DNA of 64,000 nucleotides from Commensalibacter melissae (GCF_009734185.1 NZ_CP046393.1:1604501-1668500); one strand, 5' to 3'. Shown: positions 9,829 to 23,118, counted from the first letter of the stretch. Made by a program: numbers and translations. Notes: generated by a model from the letters alone, not told the origin.

Positions 9829-11211
9829 ATGGTTAAGTGCATGAAACAACTAAATTATAAAACAAGTCAAGGAAATTCCCCCAATCATGCAAAGCAGACC
9901 ATCGCTATTGCCCGATCCAGGCAATTAGTAAAGAGTAATATATTTCCCCCTGACGACTTACCCGCGCAAAAACAATTTTTACCCGGTGTTTTCGGTGTAT
10001 TGGATATTGGCAGTACAAAAATCACCTGTCTAATTGGACAGGGTAAATCCAACGGAAAACTAAAAGTTCTGGGATATGGATGGAGACGCTCTCATGGCGT
10101 AAAACAAGGTGGTATCATTAATCTTAAAAGTGCTGAACGTGCAATCCGTTCAGCCGTTGGACAGGCAGAAGAAGCAGCCGAGCGTCGGTTAAACAAAATT
10201 TATGTAAATCTTTCTGGCGGTAAACCTGACAGCCAGCTTTACAATATCGAATGGCCAATTGGCGGAAGAGAAATCACCAATCATGACATATATCGACTGG
10301 TTAACGAAGGAATTTTGAGAGCCCAAGTTGAAGGTCGTGAAATTATTCATGCCTTGCCTCTAAGTTTTAATGTTGATGAGACCGCTGGGGTTGAAGATCC
10401 CAGAGGACATCAATGTGAAATACTGAGCACAACATTACATATCATCAGCACTTCCGCCACATCCCTTAAAAATCTGGCAACCGTCTTAATGCGTTCTGAA
10501 TTGGAAATTGAAAGCATCATATCCACCCCTCTAGCTGCTGGACTGGCAGTAATGGCACCAGACGAAAGGGATTTGGGCGCCACTATTGTGGATATGGGTG
10601 GCGGAACAACCTCTATTGGCATTTTCGGCGACAATCAACTTCTCTACACTTCACAAATTCCGATTGGTGGATCCCATATTACCAGGGATATAGCAGGTAT
10701 TCTTTCAACCTCAATTGATACAGCGGAATGGCTTAAAACTAAATATGGCAGTGCTGAATATTCCTATAACGACGAATATCAGCAATTGCCCATTCAAATG
10801 ATCGGTGACGATGATTACGAAATTATGACAAAAGTTCCGCTATCAAGAGTTATTTCTATTATCAGGCCACGGATAGAAGAAACACTTGAATTGATTCGAG
10901 ACCGCCTGGATAATTCAAATATTGGCAAAGCAGCAAATGGCAGGGTTGTATTAACGGGAGGGGGTTCTTTACTTGAAGGACTCGGTCCCTTAGCAGCCCG
11001 TATCCTGAACCGTCAAATCCGCTTGGGAAAACCCAACAATATTATAGGATTACCCAATGATAGTACAACCTCGGCTGCCTTTTCTACTGCTGCCGGTTTA
11101 CTCTGCTGGGCGGCTGGCGAGGGAAGAACCCTTGCAGATCTCGATTTCTCGAATAAAAAAAACAATGGTTTCCTTAAAAAAATAATTGAGTTTATAAGGA
11201 TACACATATAA
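9829..11211 (+). CDS. ftsA: cell division protein FtsA
   Basis: FtsA is an actin-like ATPase that tethers FtsZ filaments to the membrane. The actin-fold motifs are GVLDIGSTK near residue 56, the second phosphate loop VDMGGGTTS and the adenosine motif [12 protein letters not shown]. The C-terminus ends in a short hydrophobic and basic stretch ([11 protein letters not shown]) consistent with an amphipathic membrane-targeting helix. About 50 residues precede the actin core. GAGG at 9823-9826 is very close to the ATG at 9829, so the in-frame ATG at 9841 is an alternative start. ftsZ follows after 76 bases. Confidence 0.95.
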   Translation: MVKCMKQLNYKTSQGNSPNHAKQTIAIARSRQLVKSNIFPPDDLPAQKQFLPGVFGVLDIGSTKITCLIGQGKSNGKLKVLGYGWRRSHGVKQGGIINLKSAERAIRSAVGQAEEAAERRLNKIYVNLSGGKPDSQLYNIEWPIGGREITNHDIYRLVNEGILRAQVEGREIIHALPLSFNVDETAGVEDPRGHQCEILSTTLHIISTSATSLKNLATVLMRSELEIESIISTPLAAGLAVMAPDERDLGATIVDMGGGTTSIGIFGDNQLLYTSQIPIGGSHITRDIAGILSTSIDTAEWLKTKYGSAEYSYNDEYQQLPIQMIGDDDYEIMTKVPLSRVISIIRPRIEETLELIRDRLDNSNIGKAANGRVVLTGGGSLLEGLGPLAARILNRQIRLGKPNNIIGLPNDSTTSAAFSTAAGLLCWAAGEGRTLADLDFSNKKNNGFLKKIIEFIRIHI

Positions 11212-11287
11212 ATATTTTCTTTGTATAATAGTAACTTTCCATTGTAACCTTACACATAGTTTACGAAATATCGGTTCGAGGACATTC

Positions 11288-12802
11288 ATGACACTCAATT
11301 TAACGATTCCACAGCCCGCTTATGAAGATTTCACCCCTCGTATTACTGTTATTGGTGTTGGTGGAGGGGGAACCAACGCTGTGGATAACATGATTTTATT
11401 GCATTTGAAAGGCGTAGAATTTGTTGTTGCCAATACCGATGCGCAACAATTGATGAACAGTCATGCTGATAATCGTATTCAATTAGGTCCCCATCTAACC
11501 CAAGGGCTGGGAGCTGGTGCAAAACCAGATATTGGTCGCGCAGCTGCAGAGGAAGCCGCTGATGAAATAGCCCGGCATCTTGACAATATTCACATGGTTT
11601 TTATCACTGCTGGAATGGGTGGTGGAACAGGAACCGGTGCCGCACCAGTCATTGCAAGAATGGCACGTGAACGTGGAATTCTGACCGTCGGAGTTGTCAC
11701 TAAACCCTTTACCTTTGAAGGAATTCGCAGGGCTCGATTGGCGGAAGCCGGTATTGCCGAACTTCAACAATTTGTTGATACGCTGATCGTAATCCCAAAC
11801 CAAAACCTCTTCCGTACAGCAACTGAAAATACAACATGGAAAGATGCTTTCAAAATGGCGGATGAAGTGTTATATATGGGGGTTAAAGGGGTGACAGATC
11901 TTATGATGTCGCCAGGACTTGTCAATCTTGATTTTGCCGATATCAGAACAGTCATGGCTGAAATGGGTAAGGCTATGATGGGAACAGGAGAGGTGGAAGG
12001 TGAAAATCGGGCTATCCGTGCAGCAGAGGAAGCCATTTCCAATCCATTGCTTGAAGATACGTCTATGGCTGGGGCAAAAGGATTATTGATTAACATTACG
12101 GGCGGTGATGATCTGACTCTGTTTGAAGTCGATCAAGCAGCCAACCGTATTCGTGAAGAAGTTGCCGAAGATGCCAATATTATTTTTGGGTCCGCCATTG
12201 ATGAGAACCTGACAGGAAAAATTCGTGTATCAGTGGTAGCAACCGGCATAGACAGCCCGGTGCAATATGAAAAGCAATCTCAAACTGTACAACAAGAGCA
12301 GCAGATATCTTCAAACGATACCGCACAATCAAAAGATTCAAATAACGCACAAACAGATACATCTTCTGAAAATAATCAGACACAGTTTGATACAGAAAAA
12401 AAATCGGATGAATCTTCTTTAAATGTATCTTCTGAGGCCAATGCATCATTTGATCAATCGAAAGAAAAGAATCAAACAAATTTTTCTGATGATCCAACCC
12501 CTCCCTCCCCTGATTCTGTCCCAGAACGTGTGTCAAAAACATCACCACGTTCAGGTTTATTTTCAGATTCACGTCATCAGGAACCCGAAACTAACACTGC
12601 TCCCACACGCAGTCTTTTTGGTATTGTTACCGGTGCCTTACGAGGAAGAAGCAATAATGGTTCACCTTCCTATCATCAAAAAAAGAATGAACCCTCTGTC
12701 TCCAATAGTGAGAATTCCAACAAAAATGACCAGAAAAGTCAATCTTCAGCTGAAGAGGCAAGCCTGGATATACCAGCTTTTCTTCGTAGAAAATCAAGAT
12801 AA
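11288..12802 (+). CDS. ftsZ: cell division GTPase FtsZ
   Basis: FtsZ is the tubulin-like GTPase that forms the division ring. The N-terminal globular domain contains [12 protein letters not shown] (about 21-32) and the tubulin signature GGGTGTG (111-117). After about residue 325 comes a long linker of roughly 165 residues dominated by Ser, Gln, Asn and Asp. The conserved C-terminal peptide DIPAFLRR, which binds FtsA, closes the protein. The 504-residue total is typical of alphaproteobacterial FtsZ with extended linkers and longer than the E. coli protein. The 76-base gap after ftsA holds a TATAAT at 11224-11229, so a separate ftsZ promoter is possible, but I see no convincing -35 box. Confidence 0.97.
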   Translation: MTLNLTIPQPAYEDFTPRITVIGVGGGGTNAVDNMILLHLKGVEFVVANTDAQQLMNSHADNRIQLGPHLTQGLGAGAKPDIGRAAAEEAADEIARHLDNIHMVFITAGMGGGTGTGAAPVIARMARERGILTVGVVTKPFTFEGIRRARLAEAGIAELQQFVDTLIVIPNQNLFRTATENTTWKDAFKMADEVLYMGVKGVTDLMMSPGLVNLDFADIRTVMAEMGKAMMGTGEVEGENRAIRAAEEAISNPLLEDTSMAGAKGLLINITGGDDLTLFEVDQAANRIREEVAEDANIIFGSAIDENLTGKIRVSVVATGIDSPVQYEKQSQTVQQEQQISSNDTAQSKDSNNAQTDTSSENNQTQFDTEKKSDESSLNVSSEANASFDQSKEKNQTNFSDDPTPPSPDSVPERVSKTSPRSGLFSDSRHQEPETNTAPTRSLFGIVTGALRGRSNNGSPSYHQKKNEPSVSNSENSNKNDQKSQSSAEEASLDIPAFLRRKSR

Positions 12803-12810
12803 TATTATTT

Positions 12811-12843
12811 ATTAGAGACTTCAAAAGTTTTGAAGCCTCTAAT
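12811..12843 (+). terminator. hairpin after ftsZ
   Basis: A near-perfect inverted repeat lies 8 bases after the ftsZ stop. ATTAGAG and CTTCAAAA pair with TTTTGAAG and CTCTAAT, with one A-C mismatch in the stem. It probably ends the division and cell wall transcript before lpxC. There is no T-tract directly after it, so it may instead protect the mRNA end. Confidence 0.5.
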
Positions 12844-12959
12844 AAAATATCAAATGCGTAACACTATGCAATAATCTTTGACTAGTATTCCCTTACTAAA
12901 AATTATAATGAAATTCATGTGAGTTATTAAATCTTGGTAATTATTTAGAGGAGAAAACT

Positions 12960-13991
12960 ATGAATTATCCGCAGGTTATACCCGCTTCAAAAAAGGTAAA
13001 CATCGCATATAATTCATTGCTATCTTCCAAATTTACAAATGATATAAACTTATCCTTGCAATATACCCTTGCCTCTCCTGTTAATTTCTCAGGAATGGGA
13101 TTGCACACAGGCAAGTTAGTTCATGTAAAATTGATTCCAGCCCCCGTAGGAACAGGAATTGTATTTTTTAGAACAGATCTTGATGACAGACCAATTCCAG
13201 CCCATTATAATAACGTTATTGATACAAGTCTTAGCACGGTAATTGCCTCTCCGAATAACCCAAATATCAGAATAGGAACGGTTGAACATATTATGTCTGC
13301 GCTGGCAGGCTATCAAATTAACAATCTTTTTATCGAATGCAATGGGCCTGAAATGCCCGTTTTGGATGGATCAGCTGCCAAATTCACCACGCTTCTACAT
13401 AAGGCTGGCCGACAATCTCTTTATGCAGACAAACCCGCCATACAAATTATGAAACCTGTTCGGGTAGAGTATAACGACGCTTTTGCTGAACTTCATCCAT
13501 CATCCGAAAATCAACTATCATTGTCATTAACGATTGATTTTCCAAATTCTCTGATTGGAAAACAAACCTTTGACATGGATCTAACCCCCCTGAATTTTCA
13601 AAGAGAAATAGCCTTCTGCAGAACATTCACCTTTAAAAAAGAAATAGATACACTTCATAAAATGGGTTTGGCAAAAGGGGGTAGCCTACAAAATGCCATT
13701 GTTGTTGATAATGGAAAAATTCTAAATCCGGAAGGATTATATTGTCCAAATGAATTTGTCAAACATAAAATGCTTGATGCCATAGGCGATTTATCTTTGG
13801 CAGGCCACCGACTGTATGGAAAATTTATTGGATATAAATCAGGACATAAACTAAACAATATGTTACTTCACGCCTTGATGAAACAAACAGATGCATGGCG
13901 CTTTCAATTTTCCCATCAATTATCAGGCAGGATTTACCATGATTCCCAGGTCATTTCCCTAGACAGATATCCTCTCAGACAAGAAACATAA
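12960..13991 (+). CDS. lpxC: UDP-3-O-acyl-N-acetylglucosamine deacetylase
   Basis: LpxC is the zinc deacetylase that commits UDP-GlcNAc to lipid A synthesis. Zinc and catalytic residues are visible as TVEH (Glu109, His110), HKMLDAIGDL (His269, Asp273) and GYKSGHKLNN (His296), in the expected order. A strong ribosome binding site AGAGGAGA (12947-12954) supports the ATG at 12960. This gives an N-terminal extension of about 35 residues before the usual family start, with no recognisable domain. Its place after ftsZ is conserved in many Gram-negatives and ties outer-membrane synthesis to division. Confidence 0.96.
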   Translation: MNYPQVIPASKKVNIAYNSLLSSKFTNDINLSLQYTLASPVNFSGMGLHTGKLVHVKLIPAPVGTGIVFFRTDLDDRPIPAHYNNVIDTSLSTVIASPNNPNIRIGTVEHIMSALAGYQINNLFIECNGPEMPVLDGSAAKFTTLLHKAGRQSLYADKPAIQIMKPVRVEYNDAFAELHPSSENQLSLSLTIDFPNSLIGKQTFDMDLTPLNFQREIAFCRTFTFKKEIDTLHKMGLAKGGSLQNAIVVDNGKILNPEGLYCPNEFVKHKMLDAIGDLSLAGHRLYGKFIGYKSGHKLNNMLLHALMKQTDAWRFQFSHQLSGRIYHDSQVISLDRYPLRQET

Positions 13992-14118
13992 AAACCTCAC
14001 CTGCAAAACAAAATTTAATTTTACTAAATTAAAATCTTCCTCTTTCTTTCTTCCATGTTATAAAAGAAACATTATTTTTATTTTGTGCCATTTTATAGAA
14101 TAGAAAGTCGTTAAAACT

Positions 14119-15009
14119 GTGGATACAGTGAATCAAAAACGTTATTTTTATCCAATACGACATTTTTTCCCATTATTACTTGCGACGAGTCTTGTTGCAT
14201 GTGGTGGCGGTCATAAAGATCAAAAGAAGTTGAATGATAATTCAGCAGCAACATATCAGGAAAATACTCCTGAACAACTGTACAACAACGGTATAGATGG
14301 CATCAAGATTAGGAAATACAAATTAGCCACTAAACAATTCGAGTTATTACAGGAGAATTTCCCTTATTCAGGCTATACCCCTAATGCCCAACTAATGGAA
14401 GGATATGCTTATTATCTGCAAAATAAGTATCCGGAAGCGGTAAAACAATTGGAAACCTATTTACAGCTTCATCCAAATAGCCCTGATGCACCCTATGCCT
14501 TTTATCTTCGCGCCTTATGTTATTACGAACGCATTTCAGATGTCACAAGAGATCAGCAAGGCACAATGGAAGCGCTTAGTGCCTTGAATGATGTAGTAAG
14601 CCGTTTCCCCGGAACCTCCTATGCCCGTGATGCACAGCTCAAGATTGACTTATGCCGTGACCATCTCGCCGGTAAAGAAATGCTCATCGGACGCTTTTAT
14701 GAACAGCAAAAAAACTATGAAGCCGCTGTTACCCGTTATCAACGGGTTATTTTAGACTATCAAACGACCAACCATGTAGCAGAAGCATTACATCGTCTCG
14801 TTGAAGTCTCCTTAAAATTGGGACTTACAGATCAAGCCCGTAAGACAGCATCTGTATTGGGATATAACTATCCCAACAGTCACTGGTATCGCTATACATA
14901 TAATGATTTAAGAAAATATCACCTTGTTTCAGAACAAACAGCCAAACCAACCAGTAAAAAACCTGGATTCTTCAAACGAATGTGGTATTCACTCACTTCT
15001 ATTTTTTAA
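14119..15009 (+). CDS. bamD: outer-membrane assembly lipoprotein BamD
   Basis: BamD is the essential TPR lipoprotein of the BAM complex that inserts beta-barrel proteins into the outer membrane. The 296-residue product has a lipoprotein signal with a lipobox ending LVAC near residue 28. TPR repeats follow; the segment ATKQFELLQENFPYS and the pattern QLMEGYAYYLQNKYPEA are typical of the BamD (ComL) family. No ATG is available: GTG codons at 14119 and 14128 are the plausible starts, both with only a weak upstream ribosome binding site. The short basic C-terminus is unremarkable. recN follows after 33 bases. Confidence 0.93.
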   Translation: MDTVNQKRYFYPIRHFFPLLLATSLVACGGGHKDQKKLNDNSAATYQENTPEQLYNNGIDGIKIRKYKLATKQFELLQENFPYSGYTPNAQLMEGYAYYLQNKYPEAVKQLETYLQLHPNSPDAPYAFYLRALCYYERISDVTRDQQGTMEALSALNDVVSRFPGTSYARDAQLKIDLCRDHLAGKEMLIGRFYEQQKNYEAAVTRYQRVILDYQTTNHVAEALHRLVEVSLKLGLTDQARKTASVLGYNYPNSHWYRYTYNDLRKYHLVSEQTAKPTSKKPGFFKRMWYSLTSIF

Positions 15010-15028
15010 TAAAACATCCCTGTTTTAT
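15009..15028 (+). terminator. small hairpin between bamD and recN
   Basis: ATAAAACA and TGTTTTAT form an 8-bp stem with a TCCC loop, starting on the last base of the bamD stop. No T-tract follows, so it may act as an attenuator or mRNA stabiliser rather than a full terminator. Confidence 0.3.
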
Positions 15029-15042
15029 ATACTGAAGCCCCA

Positions 15043-16752
15043 ATGTTAATACAACTCTCTATACGTAATGTTGTTTTAATTGAAAAGCTGGATTTAACCT
15101 TCGATCAGGGACTTACGGTTTTTACTGGAGAAACAGGGGCAGGCAAATCTATTTTACTAGATAGCCTTGCCTTAACATTAGGTGAAAGAGCAAGCTCTTC
15201 CTTGATCAGGACTGGATCAAATCAGGCTTCGGTCACAGCTTGTTTTGAAATCGAGAAAACGCATCCTGTCTATCAGCAATTACAATTACAAGGTTATGAA
15301 ATTTCAGAAATAACCGATCAGCCATTGGTCATTCGTCGTACTATTTCACAGGATGGCCGTTCACGCGCCTATGTTAATGATCAGCTTATCAGTCTTAATT
15401 TTTTACGAGAAATTGGTCAACTACTTATCGAAATACAGGGACAGCACTCGCAGATTGGTCTAATGGATATGCGAAATCATCTTTCTCTTCTCGATAATTT
15501 TGGCACTCCACTAAACTTATTGAATGAAACTCGCAAAACCTATTATCAATGGACTGAAACAACAGCAAAACTTGCCGCTCTTAAAAAAAATCTTGAAGAA
15601 ACATTACATGAAGAAAAATGGTTACGAGAATCAGTTGAGGAATTAAAAAATCTTTCTCCACAAGCTGAAGAGGAACAAGAGCTTGTTCATAAAAGACGAT
15701 CATTACAACAAAATGAAAGACATCTGGAATTACTGGTTTCTGCTCTTAATCAGCTTGCTCCCCAGGACCGTAAAAATAACCAGCCTTCCCAAGTCTTGCT
15801 AAATGCAAGTAAAACTCTTCAACGTCTCTTATCCAATTCTGAAAATACTTCATTTTCCGAATCTAATAAATCCATTCAAGCAGCATTGGAAGCGATCACT
15901 CAAGCAGAAGAATCTTTAGCGGAAGCGGAAACAACACTTTCACAGCTTGTAAACACGATTGAAATTGATCCTCAACAAATTGATGAAATAGAGGAACGAT
16001 TATTCTCCCTACGCGGCGCAAGCCGGAAATATGGCGTGACTATTGATGAATTGTCCCATCTGCTTCAAGAATTTGAAATAAAACTCAATCAACTAGATAT
16101 TGGAACAACACAAATCAAGACCCTCGAAATAGAAGTTAATCAACACCGCCAAAAATTTGAGGAAGCCGCCGAAGCACTATCACAACATAGACAGAAAATT
16201 GCCAAAAAGTTGGAACAAGCTGTTACTACCGAATTAAAACCCTTAAAACTGGAACGCGCAAAATTTCTCGTATCTTTGAAGCCCCTTAACAGAGACGCAT
16301 GGAATCAAAACGGTAAGGAACAAATCGAGTTTTTGATTGCAGCCAATCCCGGTGTCCCTCCTGCCCCTTTGAACAAGTCCGCTTCCGGCGGAGAACTTTC
16401 CAGACTTTTATTGGCTTTAAAAGTTGTTTTAAGCCAAAAGTCTACCTTATCAGCGCTGATTTTTGATGAAATTGATTCCGGTGTTGGCGGGGCGACCGCT
16501 TCGGCAATCGGTGAAAAATTACATCATGTCGCTCAAACTATGCAGGTATTTGCAGTCACACACAGCCCTCAAGTTGCTGCCAGTGGAGATACGCAATTTC
16601 AAATTAGCAAATTAATTAAAAATGGCGTAACCTATACCACAACAAAATGTCTAAATTCAAACGAGCGTAAAGAGGAAATCGCCCGTATGCTTGCTGGGAA
16701 CCAGATTACTGACGCTGCCCGTTCCGCCGCAGATAGCTTACTAAATAAATAA
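15043..16752 (+). CDS. recN: DNA repair protein RecN
   Basis: RecN is an SMC-like ATPase that acts in repair of double-strand breaks. The 569-residue protein has an N-terminal Walker A (GETGAGKS, 29-36), a long central coiled coil rich in Glu, Gln, Leu and Lys (about 160-385), the ABC signature SGGELSRLLLALK and Walker B LIFDEIDSGVGG near the C-terminus. The Q-loop region EIQGQHSQ is also present. These features and the length match the RecN family. It lies between bamD and ligA on the same strand, with gaps under 35 bases. I see no SOS box directly upstream. Confidence 0.96.
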   Translation: MLIQLSIRNVVLIEKLDLTFDQGLTVFTGETGAGKSILLDSLALTLGERASSSLIRTGSNQASVTACFEIEKTHPVYQQLQLQGYEISEITDQPLVIRRTISQDGRSRAYVNDQLISLNFLREIGQLLIEIQGQHSQIGLMDMRNHLSLLDNFGTPLNLLNETRKTYYQWTETTAKLAALKKNLEETLHEEKWLRESVEELKNLSPQAEEEQELVHKRRSLQQNERHLELLVSALNQLAPQDRKNNQPSQVLLNASKTLQRLLSNSENTSFSESNKSIQAALEAITQAEESLAEAETTLSQLVNTIEIDPQQIDEIEERLFSLRGASRKYGVTIDELSHLLQEFEIKLNQLDIGTTQIKTLEIEVNQHRQKFEEAAEALSQHRQKIAKKLEQAVTTELKPLKLERAKFLVSLKPLNRDAWNQNGKEQIEFLIAANPGVPPAPLNKSASGGELSRLLLALKVVLSQKSTLSALIFDEIDSGVGGATASAIGEKLHHVAQTMQVFAVTHSPQVAASGDTQFQISKLIKNGVTYTTTKCLNSNERKEEIARMLAGNQITDAARSAADSLLNK

Positions 16753-16766
16753 TAAAAAAAAATTAA

Positions 16767-18884
<2,118 letters not shown>

Positions 18885-18898
18885 TGGTCAAACAAGGT

Positions 18899-20002
18899 TT
18901 ATTTCAAATATTTTGGTAAAATATTCTCTTCAATATGATTTAAAACAAACCTTCCGGAAGCTTCGAAACTTTCCTCACTGTAATGCTGTTGCATATATTG
19001 ACGTGCATTCGCAGCATAATTCTGTGTTTTGCTTGGATTATGATAATATTCCAGAATTTGTCTAGCTAAAAGTTCTGGAGAATTTTTATCAATTAATGTT
19101 CCTATTGAATTATTCCTGAAAGCACTCCGCATCTCCCCAACATTTGTTGAAATAACCGGAATACCGACAGCCAAAGCTTCATGAACGGCAATACATAAGC
19201 CTTCATAAACAGAAGTTTGCAAATATAAATGAAGTTTTGATAAAAAATTCATGACATCATCTGAAAAACCTATCAATTCGACATTATCCACTTTTAATAA
19301 ATGAATAAGGTTTTTCAAATGCTGTTCCTCTTTTCCCGATCCAGCAATGGATAATTTTATCCGTTTTCCAACCTCGGGATAATGATGGTTGATGTAAGCC
19401 ATCGCCCTGATCATTAAGGGAAAATTTTTTACGGTATGTAAACGCCCAACTGAACCAATATGAAATATTCCTTTGCCATTCCATACTGAACCCATAGGTA
19501 GATTGTGTGGAATTTTAAATAAAGACCAGATTTTTATACGATCTTCAGGAACTTTCATTTTCGATTTCAAAAAATTGGCAACTCCTGTTGAGTCAGCAAT
19601 CCAAAGCCGACTTAATCGCTGCATCAGAATTGTTTTGATTAATCTCAAAGAATAGCTGTTTGCACTATGTTTCCAACTGACAACCGGAATCCGGTTCCAT
19701 AACCCCACCAATTGGCCGTCCACCGTCGCACGTGTCAATGACGTCCATATAACATCGGGAGGAGAACGTTTTACAATTTGGTTGAAATGAAAAGTGGATT
19801 TATATCTATTTTCATTATTTCCTGATAATAAACGGTAAGAAATATTACTTTTTTTAAATAAATCAACAGTTTCCATATTTCTCGGTATACAGCCGAACAA
19901 TTCAACGGAATGCCCCAGTTTCTTGAATAAATTTATCAGATCAGGAATTACGAATTCAGCCCCACCCCCATCAAAACTGCTAACAATATAATATATCTTC
20001 AT
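18899..20002 (-). CDS. glycosyltransferase family 4 protein
   Basis: This is a GT-B fold glycosyltransferase of family 4, probably adding a sugar in polysaccharide or lipopolysaccharide synthesis; donor and acceptor cannot be read from sequence. The N-terminus MKIYYIVSSFDGGGAE is the classic GT4 start. The C-terminal half carries HIGSVGRLHTVKNF, LIGFSDDV and the sugar-nucleotide motif SVYEGLCIAVHEALAVG with its conserved glutamates. I chose the ATG at 20002 (367 residues). A longer in-frame TTG start at 20083 would add a hydrophobic, non-conserved extension. The gene converges on ligA with a 14-base gap and stands apart from the glycan locus at 24985-33553, though it may serve the same pathway. 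Confidence 0.85.
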   Translation of the reverse strand: MKIYYIVSSFDGGGAEFVIPDLINLFKKLGHSVELFGCIPRNMETVDLFKKSNISYRLLSGNNENRYKSTFHFNQIVKRSPPDVIWTSLTRATVDGQLVGLWNRIPVVSWKHSANSYSLRLIKTILMQRLSRLWIADSTGVANFLKSKMKVPEDRIKIWSLFKIPHNLPMGSVWNGKGIFHIGSVGRLHTVKNFPLMIRAMAYINHHYPEVGKRIKLSIAGSGKEEQHLKNLIHLLKVDNVELIGFSDDVMNFLSKLHLYLQTSVYEGLCIAVHEALAVGIPVISTNVGEMRSAFRNNSIGTLIDKNSPELLARQILEYYHNPSKTQNYAANARQYMQQHYSEESFEASGRFVLNHIEENILPKYLK

Positions 20003-20200
20003 ATAGATAACCGAAACAATAATTACAAAACATACTGATCTTACCAACCTTTTACAGAAGATTACGTTATTTGCCAATATCAATATAAAATATTAACAAA
20101 TAAATAAATAACTATTAATTATCCTTAATAAAAACATAAAACAGGCAAGTAATAATCCAATAATATATTTAAAACTCAAATAGTTACTTTTGAATTATTG

Positions 20201-20215
20201 ATTGTATGATACAAT
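20201..20215. promoter_or_regulatory. palindrome upstream of the catalase gene
   Basis: ATTGTATGATACAAT is a perfect 7-1-7 palindrome about 60 bases before the catalase start. It is flanked by TTATTG on the left and TTATTG on the right. It looks like an operator for a dimeric regulator. The position suggests catalase control, but the sequence does not match a regulator motif I can name with confidence. Confidence 0.4.
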
Positions 20216-20274
20216 TATTGGGTCAAGAAAATAACAATTGGCTTATGAAACAAAAATAAAATAAGGAGCTACAA

Positions 20275-21711
20275 ATGAGTAAAAAGGTTTTTACTACAGC
20301 TGAAGGTATTCCTGTTCCCGATAACCAGAATTCCAGAACCTCTGGACCTCGTGGTCCAATTCTATTGGATGATTTTCATCTGGTTGAGAAACTTGCTCAT
20401 TTTAACCGTGAAGTTATACCCGAACGGCGTGTTCATGCCAAAGGGGCGGCCGCTCACGGAAAATTTGTAGTTACCCAAGATATAACCAGATATAGCTGTG
20501 CCAAAATATTTAGCGAAATAGGTAAAGAAACCCCGATGTTTGCACGCTTCTCACAAGTTGCAGGCGAAAGGGGATCAGCCGATACGGTAAGGGATCCACG
20601 CGGTTTTGCCTTGAAATTCTACACTGAAGATGGAAACTGGGATCTTGTCGGAAACAACACTCCCGTGTTTTTTATTCGTGACCCCCTGAAATTCCCCGAT
20701 TTCATCCGTACCCAGAAAAGGGATCCTCAATCCAATCTAAAAGATCCCAATTTTCAATGGGACTTTTGGTCTTTATCTCCCGAGGCCCTGCATCAGGTCA
20801 TGATCCTTTTCTCTGACCGGGGTATTCCCGCCAGCTATCGATGCATGCATGGTTATGGAAGCCACACTTTCAGTCTAATCAATAAGGATAATGTCCGCAC
20901 TTGGGTAAAATGGCATTTCAGAACAGAACAGGGTGTTAAAAATCTTGATCCTAAAAAAGCTGGAGAATTAGCCGGTTCCAATCCGGATTACCTTACCGAG
21001 GATTTATTCAATGCAATCAAGGAGGGCCATTTCCCAAGATGGAAAGCCTATATACAGGTTATGTCGATTGAACAAGCAAAGAATCACAAGGATAATCCTT
21101 TCGACGTTACCAAAGTTTGGTCACAAAAAGAATTCCCATTGCATGAAGTTGGATATTTTGAATTGGATCGTAATCCAGGAAATTATTTTGCCGAGGTAGA
21201 ACAGGCGGCTTTTTCCCCTGGCAACGTTGTTCCCGGCATAGGCGTTTCCCCGGACAAAATGTTGCAAGGACGTATATTTGCCTATGCTGATGCCGCACGG
21301 TACCGGGTTGGAACAAATCATCAGCTGCTGCCCATCAATGCTGCAAAAAGCCCTGTAAACAATTACCAAAGAGATGGATATATGCGTTTTGATGATAATG
21401 GAGGCGGAATGACAAACTATGAACCAAACAGCGATCCAAATGCTCCAAAACAAACGAACACTCCTGAAAACTATTTCCCAGATTATACATCCGGTGAAGG
21501 GGGAAGGTACGACAACCGCGTTGACCAGGACTATTACAGTTATCCAAGGGCCTTGTTTCATTTGATGAAACCAGAACAAAAAAGTCTATTGATCAATAAT
21601 TTTGTTGAATCCTTACAAATGGTTCGAAAGGATATTCAAAAACGCGTGTTGGAACACTTCCAGAAAATTGATCCGGAACTGGAACAAAAAGTAGCGACGG
21701 GTCTAAAATGA
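20275..21711 (+). CDS. katA: heme catalase, small-subunit type
   Basis: This monofunctional heme catalase breaks hydrogen peroxide into water and oxygen. The 478-residue length fits the small-subunit (clade 3) group. Catalytic residues are visible: His54 in RVHAKGA, Asn127 in [12 protein letters not shown], and the proximal heme ligand Tyr337 in [13 protein letters not shown] clear AAGGAG at 20263-20268 sets the start. The gene is probably transcribed alone or with the alcohol dehydrogenase downstream, which is 232 bases away. Peroxide defence suits an aerobic oxidative metabolism or life in an insect gut, but that is inference. The symbol follows common usage; an exact orthologue is not established. 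Confidence 0.93.
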   Translation: MSKKVFTTAEGIPVPDNQNSRTSGPRGPILLDDFHLVEKLAHFNREVIPERRVHAKGAAAHGKFVVTQDITRYSCAKIFSEIGKETPMFARFSQVAGERGSADTVRDPRGFALKFYTEDGNWDLVGNNTPVFFIRDPLKFPDFIRTQKRDPQSNLKDPNFQWDFWSLSPEALHQVMILFSDRGIPASYRCMHGYGSHTFSLINKDNVRTWVKWHFRTEQGVKNLDPKKAGELAGSNPDYLTEDLFNAIKEGHFPRWKAYIQVMSIEQAKNHKDNPFDVTKVWSQKEFPLHEVGYFELDRNPGNYFAEVEQAAFSPGNVVPGIGVSPDKMLQGRIFAYADAARYRVGTNHQLLPINAAKSPVNNYQRDGYMRFDDNGGGMTNYEPNSDPNAPKQTNTPENYFPDYTSGEGGRYDNRVDQDYYSYPRALFHLMKPEQKSLLINNFVESLQMVRKDIQKRVLEHFQKIDPELEQKVATGLK

Positions 21712-21765
21712 TAAAATAATTATCCGATTTTTCAAATATAGAAATTAATATTTGGTTTTTTAAAG

Positions 21766-21800
21766 TAATCCCTTGATTAAAACCCATAATCGGGGGATTA
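21766..21800 (+). terminator. weak hairpin after the catalase gene
   Basis: TAATCCC and GGGATTA form a 7-bp stem around a 21-base loop, 55 bases after the catalase stop, followed by TAATTTTG. The long loop makes this a weak candidate. Confidence 0.3.
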
Positions 21801-21943
21801 TAATTTTGTAAAATTTACAAACATACTTAATAAAAAGAGCGCGACTCTTCCCCTTATTTACTTAGAGTAAAGACTTTAATTTTATTAAATTACTCTTATA
21901 TATCTCTAAGAAACTATAATGGTGATAAAGGATATACAATATT

Positions 21944-23092
21944 ATGAGTACTACATTCTTTCTTCCACCTGTAAATATTATTGGTAAAAACGCCTTACAA
22001 GACGCTATTTCCCACATTCAGGGACATGGTCTCAAGCATGGCCTTATCGTTACAGATTCATTTCTAAGCAAAAACGGAGTAGTCAAAAAAATTGCTGATA
22101 TGCTTGATCAGCAAGGAATTAAAACAAATGTTTTTGATGGCACCCATCCCAATCCTACCGTAACAAATGTTAATGACGGATTAAAAATACTCAAAGAAAA
22201 TAATTGTGATTTCGTTATTTCCCTTGGGGGTGGTTCTCCGCATGATTGTGCCAAAGGGATTGCCCTGCTTGCCACCAATGGTGGTGAAATCAAAAATTAT
22301 GAGGGAATTGACAAATCCAATAAACCTCAACTTCCATTAATCGCGATCAACACAACTGCTGGAACAGCCAGTGAAATAACCCGTTTTTGCATTATCACGG
22401 ATGAAACACGCCATGTTAAAATGGCTATCATTACACCTCATGTAACACCTATTTTGTCTGTCAATGATCCCGCTTTAATGGCGGGTATGCCTCCTGGACT
22501 GACTGCTGCGACAGGTATGGATGCTCTGACTCATGCAGTTGAAGCCTATGTTTCCACTGCCGCCACACCCATCACAGATGCGTGTGCCTTGAAGGCCGTA
22601 ACCCTAATCGAAGAAAATCTGCGCAATGCAGTTAAAAATGGCCAGGACATGCAAGCTCGTGAGAATATGGCCTATGCAGAACTGCTCGCAGGAATGGCAT
22701 TCAATAACGCATCCTTGGGATATGTCCACGCAATGGCACATCAGCTTGGTGGTTTTTATGGTTTGCCACATGGGGTTTGTAATGCAGTACTGTTGCCTCA
22801 CGTTCAAGAATACAACCTCCCCAAATGTGCCGCTCGTTTAAAAGATATTGCAAAGGCAATGAATATTGATGTCAGTAGCATGAATGATGAGGAAGGCGCC
22901 AAAGCCTGTATCGCGGCTATCCGCAGCCTCTCAAAAGATATTAACATTCCTGCCAATCTGACAGAACTCAAGGTTCAGGAAAAAGATATTCCCACCTTGA
23001 CTGCCAATGCGCTTAAGGATGCTTGCGCCTTGACCAATCCCCGTCAGGGAAATGCTGAAGAAGTTGCGGCAATCTTTAAATCAGCAATGTAA
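21944..23092 (+). CDS. adhB: iron-dependent alcohol dehydrogenase (Zymomonas ADH2 type)
   Basis: This is a group III iron-dependent alcohol dehydrogenase interconverting ethanol and acetaldehyde with NAD. The sequence is very close to Zymomonas mobilis ADH2 throughout; shared segments include [22 protein letters not shown] and [14 protein letters not shown]. The length is 382 residues. Iron ligands are Asp193 and His197 (GMDALTH), His262 (YVHAMAH) and His276 (LPHGV). An AAAGGA lies before the ATG. It sits between the catalase gene and a perfect intrinsic terminator. The similarity statement is from memory of the Zymomonas protein, not from a search. Direction of the physiological reaction cannot be told from sequence. 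Confidence 0.94.
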   Translation: MSTTFFLPPVNIIGKNALQDAISHIQGHGLKHGLIVTDSFLSKNGVVKKIADMLDQQGIKTNVFDGTHPNPTVTNVNDGLKILKENNCDFVISLGGGSPHDCAKGIALLATNGGEIKNYEGIDKSNKPQLPLIAINTTAGTASEITRFCIITDETRHVKMAIITPHVTPILSVNDPALMAGMPPGLTAATGMDALTHAVEAYVSTAATPITDACALKAVTLIEENLRNAVKNGQDMQARENMAYAELLAGMAFNNASLGYVHAMAHQLGGFYGLPHGVCNAVLLPHVQEYNLPKCAARLKDIAKAMNIDVSSMNDEEGAKACIAAIRSLSKDINIPANLTELKVQEKDIPTLTANALKDACALTNPRQGNAEEVAAIFKSAM

Positions 23093-23118
23093 TTAATAAT
23101 TTCATAACTTAAAAAACA

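Noticed and set aside
11274-11287. GGTTCGAGGA resembling a tRNA T-loop before ftsZ
   Set aside because: No acceptor, D or anticodon stems can be drawn around it.
20003-20083. N-terminal extension of the GT4 glycosyltransferase to a TTG start
   Set aside because: The added residues are not family-like, and the ATG at 20002 gives the standard GT4 beginning.
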